NCBI GenBank assembly: GCA_027619595.1 | Contig: JAQCHP010000041.1 | Span: forward strand, 1-36,463 | DNA: 36,463 bases | Reading direction: 5' to 3' | DNA from: Planctomycetota bacterium | GTDB lineage: Bacteria > Planctomycetota > Planctomycetia > Pirellulales > Pirellulaceae | Shown: positions 32,883-36,463 of the stretch, in pieces | How the letters are laid out: each line of letters begins with the position of its first letter | Position numbering within the stretch: position 1 is the stretch's first letter | Notes under the pieces: generated by a model | What the model saw: the letters and a program-made list of their open reading frames with translations, nothing else | What the model was told of the DNA's origin: nothing | Databases searched by the model: none | Position numbers and translations under genes: made by a program

Positions 32883-34199
32883 ATGTCAAACCTTTTTGAA
32901 TCGATTGAAAACGACCATCGCCTGCAAGCCCAGCCGCTGGCAGCTCGGATTCGTCCACGTTCGTTGCAAGAATTTGTTGGGCAATCACACTTCCTGGGTG
33001 AGGGACGCCTACTGCGGCGACTCATTCGTGCGGATCGGTTGGGATCGCTGATTTTTTATGGACCACCCGGTACTGGCAAAACGACATTGGCTCAACTGTT
33101 GGCACAAGAAACAAAGTCGAAGTATTGCACGTTGAATGCCATATCAAGTGGCGTCAAAGAACTGCGATCTGCGCTCGAGTTGGCGGACAACGAACTAGCT
33201 GCCCAGGGGCGCCGCACGCTGCTGTTTATCGACGAAATTCACCGTTTCAATCGATCGCAGCAGGATGCACTCTTGGAACACGTAGAAAACGGTGTGGTGT
33301 CATTGGTCGGCGCCACGACCGCAAATCCATTTTTCGCTCTCAATAGTGCGTTAACCAGTCGAAGCACGATTTTTCAATTTGAACCACTTAACGCGGACGA
33401 AATTGAGCAATTACTATTACGCGCGCTTTCGGATCGTCAGCGTGGCTTGGGGCACTATGACGTGCAACTCAGGCCGGACGCACTCCAAGCGCTGGTGGAT
33501 GCCTGCGACGGAGACGCGCGTCGGGCCCTAGGTGCACTCGAAGTTGGCGTGCTGTCTAGCCAATCGCAGCCGATTGTCTTTGATTTGGCTCTGGCTCGGG
33601 AATCGATCCAACGCAAAGCGATCGAGTACGATGCGACAGGAGACTCCCATTACGACTGTGCGAGTGCCTTCATCAAGAGCATCCGAGGAAGTGATGCGGA
33701 TGCTGGGCTCTATTGGCTGGCACGTATGTTAGAAGGGGGGGAAGATGTCCGCTTTATTGCTCGTCGTTTGGTGATATTGGCCAGTGAAGATATTGGAAAT
33801 GCAGATCCTCAGGCGTTGCAAATCGCCGTGGCGGGGATGCAAGCATGCGAATTTGTTGGACTCCCAGAATGTCAGCTGACGCTGTCGCAACTTGTCACCT
33901 ACCTAGCGTGTGCCCCGAAATCGAATGCTGCCACTGTGGCGATTGAGGCAGCCCGGCGCGACGTGCGCGAGGGCACGGTGCAGCCGGTACCAAGGCACCT
34001 CAAAGATCGCCATTATTCCGGAGCGGTCCAACTGGGACATGGGGATGGTTACCACTACTCGCACGAAGCGCCTGATGGCATCGGGGTGCAGGATTACCTG
34101 AGCGTACCAAAACAGTACTATCAGCCAACAGATCGGGGGTTCGAACAAGAATTGCAAGTTCGGCTGCAGGCGATCCGCCGGGCTCGATCGGGTGAATAG
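32883..34199 (+). CDS. rarA: Replication-associated recombination protein A (AAA+ ATPase)
   Basis: The 438-residue product matches RarA/MgsA, the bacterial WRNIP1-like clamp-loader-related ATPase. It has PLAARIRPRSLQEFVGQ at the start, Walker A GPPGTGKTT (60-68), Walker B LLFIDEIHRF (about 114-122), sensor GATTANP and SRSTIF after TSR. The C-terminal tetramerisation part has RMLEGGEDVRFIARRL, SEDIGNADPQAL and PKSNAATVAIEAA. It acts at stalled replication forks in the cytosol. The ATG is preceded by AGGA about 10 bases away. It stands alone behind a long intergenic region. Confidence 0.95.
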   Translation: MSNLFESIENDHRLQAQPLAARIRPRSLQEFVGQSHFLGEGRLLRRLIRADRLGSLIFYGPPGTGKTTLAQLLAQETKSKYCTLNAISSGVKELRSALELADNELAAQGRRTLLFIDEIHRFNRSQQDALLEHVENGVVSLVGATTANPFFALNSALTSRSTIFQFEPLNADEIEQLLLRALSDRQRGLGHYDVQLRPDALQALVDACDGDARRALGALEVGVLSSQSQPIVFDLALARESIQRKAIEYDATGDSHYDCASAFIKSIRGSDADAGLYWLARMLEGGEDVRFIARRLVILASEDIGNADPQALQIAVAGMQACEFVGLPECQLTLSQLVTYLACAPKSNAATVAIEAARRDVREGTVQPVPRHLKDRHYSGAVQLGHGDGYHYSHEAPDGIGVQDYLSVPKQYYQPTDRGFEQELQVRLQAIRRARSGE

Positions 34200-34382
34200 T
34201 CCCTGGACCGGTGCCGGCAGGTGGTAGGGGAGACAGGATTCCGATTGGGCCGACTGCTGTCAGATTCACTCTTTCCTTGCCGGCGTCGATTCTGTACCAT
34301 CCACGCGTCAAGTTCGCCAAACTCGTCACGCCGTGTGACGCAGCGAATGCGAATTCTTGTATCCAGCAAGGAGGCTGGAGCC

Positions 34383-35675
34383 ATGAATGCGATCAAGAAC
34401 GCATTGGTGACAACGACCCTTGTGGCCGTCGGGTATGGCGTTTATGTCATCCTAGCGAGCCCGAGTCCGGCACCTCCCAATTCCGCCGCACCGCCATCCC
34501 CGGCGTGGGGAATCGTTGAAGGGCATGTTCCGGCCACTGCGGCAAGTCCATTGAGCGATAATTCCTGGCAAGAGATCCAGCCACCGCAGCTTTCGGTGCA
34601 AATGGAGTCGCCGAAGACGGAAGTGGCAGTGAGTCGATCGGCTCTTGTACCGGCGCCTTTCCCTGTGCCGGCACCCTTAACAAACTCGGTCCCCACAGCT
34701 GAGCCAACGTTGCCGTCGGTGGCGGAGAATCCTCCGAATTTAACAAACGGAGTCTCCGACCCCTACCTGAATGCGCAACGAACTGCACTCGCGGAGCGAA
34801 CGACAACAACAGACAGTCAGGTGCAATCGAAGCTAGCGGACGCTCCGGTTTCGCTCGAGGGAGGCAATTTCGCGTCGCTCGCCGCACCATCGGCTGCCTT
34901 AGCAGAACCTTCTCCCGTGGTTCCCGCGACCGTTGCCGTTCCAGCCGAAAGCCTTGCCAGCGGCAGTCCCTTCGATTCGGCCTGGCAAACAGCACAGCGA
35001 CAACTTCAACAGGGCAAAATTGCCGATTCGCTCTTTACGCTTTCCATCTGGTATCAGGATCTAAGATTCACGGAAGAGCAAAGGGTGCAGTGCCTCAAGC
35101 TGCTCGACGAATTGGCGGCGGATGTTATCTATTCACGTGAGCACCATCTGCAACCAGCTTATATCGTGCGGTCGGGCGAGACGATGGAGACAATCGCGAC
35201 TCAATTCCAAGTACCGAGTCAATTTTTGGCCCGAGTGAATGGAATCGAACCCCCGTTTCAACTCGTAGATGGTGAGTCGATTAAGGTCGTGCAAGGTCCG
35301 TTCCGCGCGGAGATCGATATCCGTCGGCGAGAAATGACGCTCTTCGTTGGAAGCTACTATGCCGGTCGAGTTCCAATTGAGTTAGGCCAAGACGCGACGG
35401 TCACCGCCGGTGAGTTTGAAATTGTCAATGCGACGATCGACCCGCCGTACGAGCATCCCGAGTCTCGCGAACAGATTGCCGGTGCAGATCCGCGGAATCC
35501 GTACGGCCGTTTTTGGCTTGGATTGACGGCTCCCGAAGGCCAAAAATGGGGAATTCACGGATCGCCCGCTGGGGTCTCGGGTGACGATACCCGGGGTTCG
35601 ATTCGACTCTCCTCCCACGACGTGGACAACGTACAGGCTATTCTCTCGCTGGGCTCAGCGGTTATTATTCGCTGA
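34383..35675 (+). CDS. LysM/YkuD envelope protein lacking the catalytic Cys
   Basis: The 430-residue product has a short cytosolic start, one membrane helix about residues 6-25 and a long Pro/Ala/Ser-rich linker to about residue 195. A LysM domain follows (AYIVRSGETMETIATQF to about 303) and then a YkuD L,D-transpeptidase-like fold at 308-430. The fold ends in GIHGSPAGVSGDDTRGSIRL. In active enzymes the last motif is S/T-H-G-C-I/V-R; here it reads T-R-G-S-I-R, so the nucleophile Cys is Ser406 and the preceding His is Arg404, while H392 of the HGS motif remains. It may be inactive and only bind peptidoglycan. The ATG at 34383 has GGAGG about 10 bases upstream, so I prefer it to the longer frame from 34221. 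pyrE follows 43 bases later. Confidence 0.85.
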   Translation: MNAIKNALVTTTLVAVGYGVYVILASPSPAPPNSAAPPSPAWGIVEGHVPATAASPLSDNSWQEIQPPQLSVQMESPKTEVAVSRSALVPAPFPVPAPLTNSVPTAEPTLPSVAENPPNLTNGVSDPYLNAQRTALAERTTTTDSQVQSKLADAPVSLEGGNFASLAAPSAALAEPSPVVPATVAVPAESLASGSPFDSAWQTAQRQLQQGKIADSLFTLSIWYQDLRFTEEQRVQCLKLLDELAADVIYSREHHLQPAYIVRSGETMETIATQFQVPSQFLARVNGIEPPFQLVDGESIKVVQGPFRAEIDIRRREMTLFVGSYYAGRVPIELGQDATVTAGEFEIVNATIDPPYEHPESREQIAGADPRNPYGRFWLGLTAPEGQKWGIHGSPAGVSGDDTRGSIRLSSHDVDNVQAILSLGSAVIIR

Positions 35676-35718
35676 CATGTTGTGACCGCATTGCGCGCAA
35701 ACTAGCCAGGGGGATACT

Positions 35719-36270
35719 GTGTACGACCGACAAGCTTTGCAGGCAAGGATTCGGGAAAAAGCGTTGAAATTCGGGACGTTCACCTTGGCTTCGGGACGTA
35801 CCGCCAGCTATTACTTGGATTGCCGGCAAGTCACGTTGGATGGGCGGGCGGCAAACCTTATTGCTGAGGGTTTGATCGAAGCGATGCAGGCCGATTGGCC
35901 CGATGCTGTGGGAGGAATGGCGATCGGAGCCGACCCCATCACCGCGGCCGTAATCACTCGTGCTAGCCAGATTGGCCACGATCTTCGTGGCTTTATCGTG
36001 CGCAAAGAATCAAAGCAGCACGGTCGTCAGCAAATGGTGGAAGGTCCCGTTCAACAGGGAGATCGAGTGATCATCTTGGAAGACGTCGTCACTACGGGAG
36101 GCAGTGCGCTCCTGGCCATCGAACATGCTGAATCGCATGGATTGAAGGTGATCGGCGTGATGGCGGTTGTGGATCGATTGGAAGGAGGGCGTGAGGCTTT
36201 TGCCGCACGCGGCTACCCGCTCCAGACATTGTTCACGGTTAGTGATTTTGGCGTGCAAGACGTCAAGTAG
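35719..36270 (+). CDS. pyrE: Orotate phosphoribosyltransferase
   Basis: The 183-residue product has the PyrE pattern: FGTFTLASGRTASYYLDCRQ (substrate loop), AVGGMAIGADPITAAV, RGFIVRKESKQHGRQQMVEG (catalytic loop with Lys and His) and VIILEDVVTTGGSAL (PRPP-binding). It joins orotate and PRPP to make OMP in pyrimidine synthesis. The start is GTG, with AGGGGG about 7 bases upstream. No other pyr gene is in the window. The next gene starts 24 bases on, so they may be cotranscribed. Confidence 0.95.
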   Translation: MYDRQALQARIREKALKFGTFTLASGRTASYYLDCRQVTLDGRAANLIAEGLIEAMQADWPDAVGGMAIGADPITAAVITRASQIGHDLRGFIVRKESKQHGRQQMVEGPVQQGDRVIILEDVVTTGGSALLAIEHAESHGLKVIGVMAVVDRLEGGREAFAARGYPLQTLFTVSDFGVQDVK

Positions 36271-36293
36271 CTCCGACAGATGGCGTTTTCAGG

Positions 36294-36463
36294 ATGGAAT
36301 CCAGTCTGCATCACGATCTCAAGCGGCACTATTGCGGCGACACGGGGCAAGTGGAAGTTTCGCTGTCGGGGTACCGGATCGATGTTGTGCGCAATGGTGT
36401 GTTGATCGAAATTCAGCATGCATCCTTGGGATCGATTCGTCACAAAATTTTGCAATTGCTCAA
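36294..36463 (+). CDS. Hypothetical protein, cut by the window edge
   Basis: An ATG at 36294 opens a frame that runs off the right end after 56 codons. It reads MESSLHHDLKRHY, then EVSLSGYRIDVV and VLIEIQHASLGSIRHKI. The YRIDVV...LIEIQH part recalls nuclease-like proteins of planctomycetes, where Asp, Glu and Gln would be metal-binding, but this is from memory and the rest is missing. It follows pyrE by 23 bases on the same strand. The ribosome-binding site is poor. Confidence 0.6.
   Translation, partial: MESSLHHDLKRHYCGDTGQVEVSLSGYRIDVVRNGVLIEIQHASLGSIRHKILQLL

Overview
The window looks like a chromosomal segment of a planctomycete, probably of the Pirellula/Rhodopirellula group. This is inferred from gene content and protein style, not from a marker gene. 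Supporting signs are a lysine/alanine-rich histone H1-like protein, large secreted or HEAT/TPR proteins of planctomycete type, a GH57 - galT - glgA cluster, a bacterial inositol-phosphate synthase, a LysM/YkuD envelope protein, frequent GTG/TTG starts, and the scarcity of long operons. No rRNA, tRNA, CRISPR array or prophage was seen.

Layout from left to right. (1) 1-2.8 kb: a non-coding stretch, a secreted beta-propeller-like protein on the minus strand, and a decayed ISAzo13-family insertion sequence whose terminal inverted repeats are still readable. (2) 2.8-7.1 kb, minus strand: a hybrid histidine kinase, a short coiled-coil protein, possibly a 31-residue peptide, and a one-TM protein joining a cytoplasmic sensor-like domain to duplicated BON-like modules and an OmpA-like end. 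This operon is the best candidate for a poorly described signalling/envelope system. (3) 7.2-12.0 kb, plus strand: a MoaD/ThiS-type sulfur carrier, an aldehyde:ferredoxin oxidoreductase (tungsten/molybdenum pterin family), a two-domain chromate transporter and a renalase-like FAD oxidoreductase. (4) 12.0-13.6 kb: a decayed patch with a membrane-protein remnant and a frameshifted methyltransferase. (5) 13.7-18.6 kb, minus strand: glgA, galT and a GH57 glucanotransferase, which together suggest glycogen/alpha-glucan and galactose metabolism. (6) 18.8-23.2 kb: an aspartate-type aminotransferase divergent from inositol-3-phosphate synthase, then a HEAT-repeat protein. (7) 23.7-31.8 kb, plus strand: histone-like protein, DEAD-box helicase, a secreted metallopeptidase-like protein with a lectin-like tail, glyA, a single-domain response regulator, a TPR protein and an alpha/beta hydrolase. 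(8) 31.9-36.5 kb: a DUF2617-like protein (minus), rarA, a LysM/YkuD protein whose catalytic cysteine is replaced by serine, pyrE, and a gene cut by the right edge.

Most of the window is ordinary chromosomal housekeeping. The accessory or decaying parts are 1-2.8 kb and 12.0-13.6 kb. Family names come from recognising motifs by eye; no database search was run, so names without catalytic motifs are less certain.
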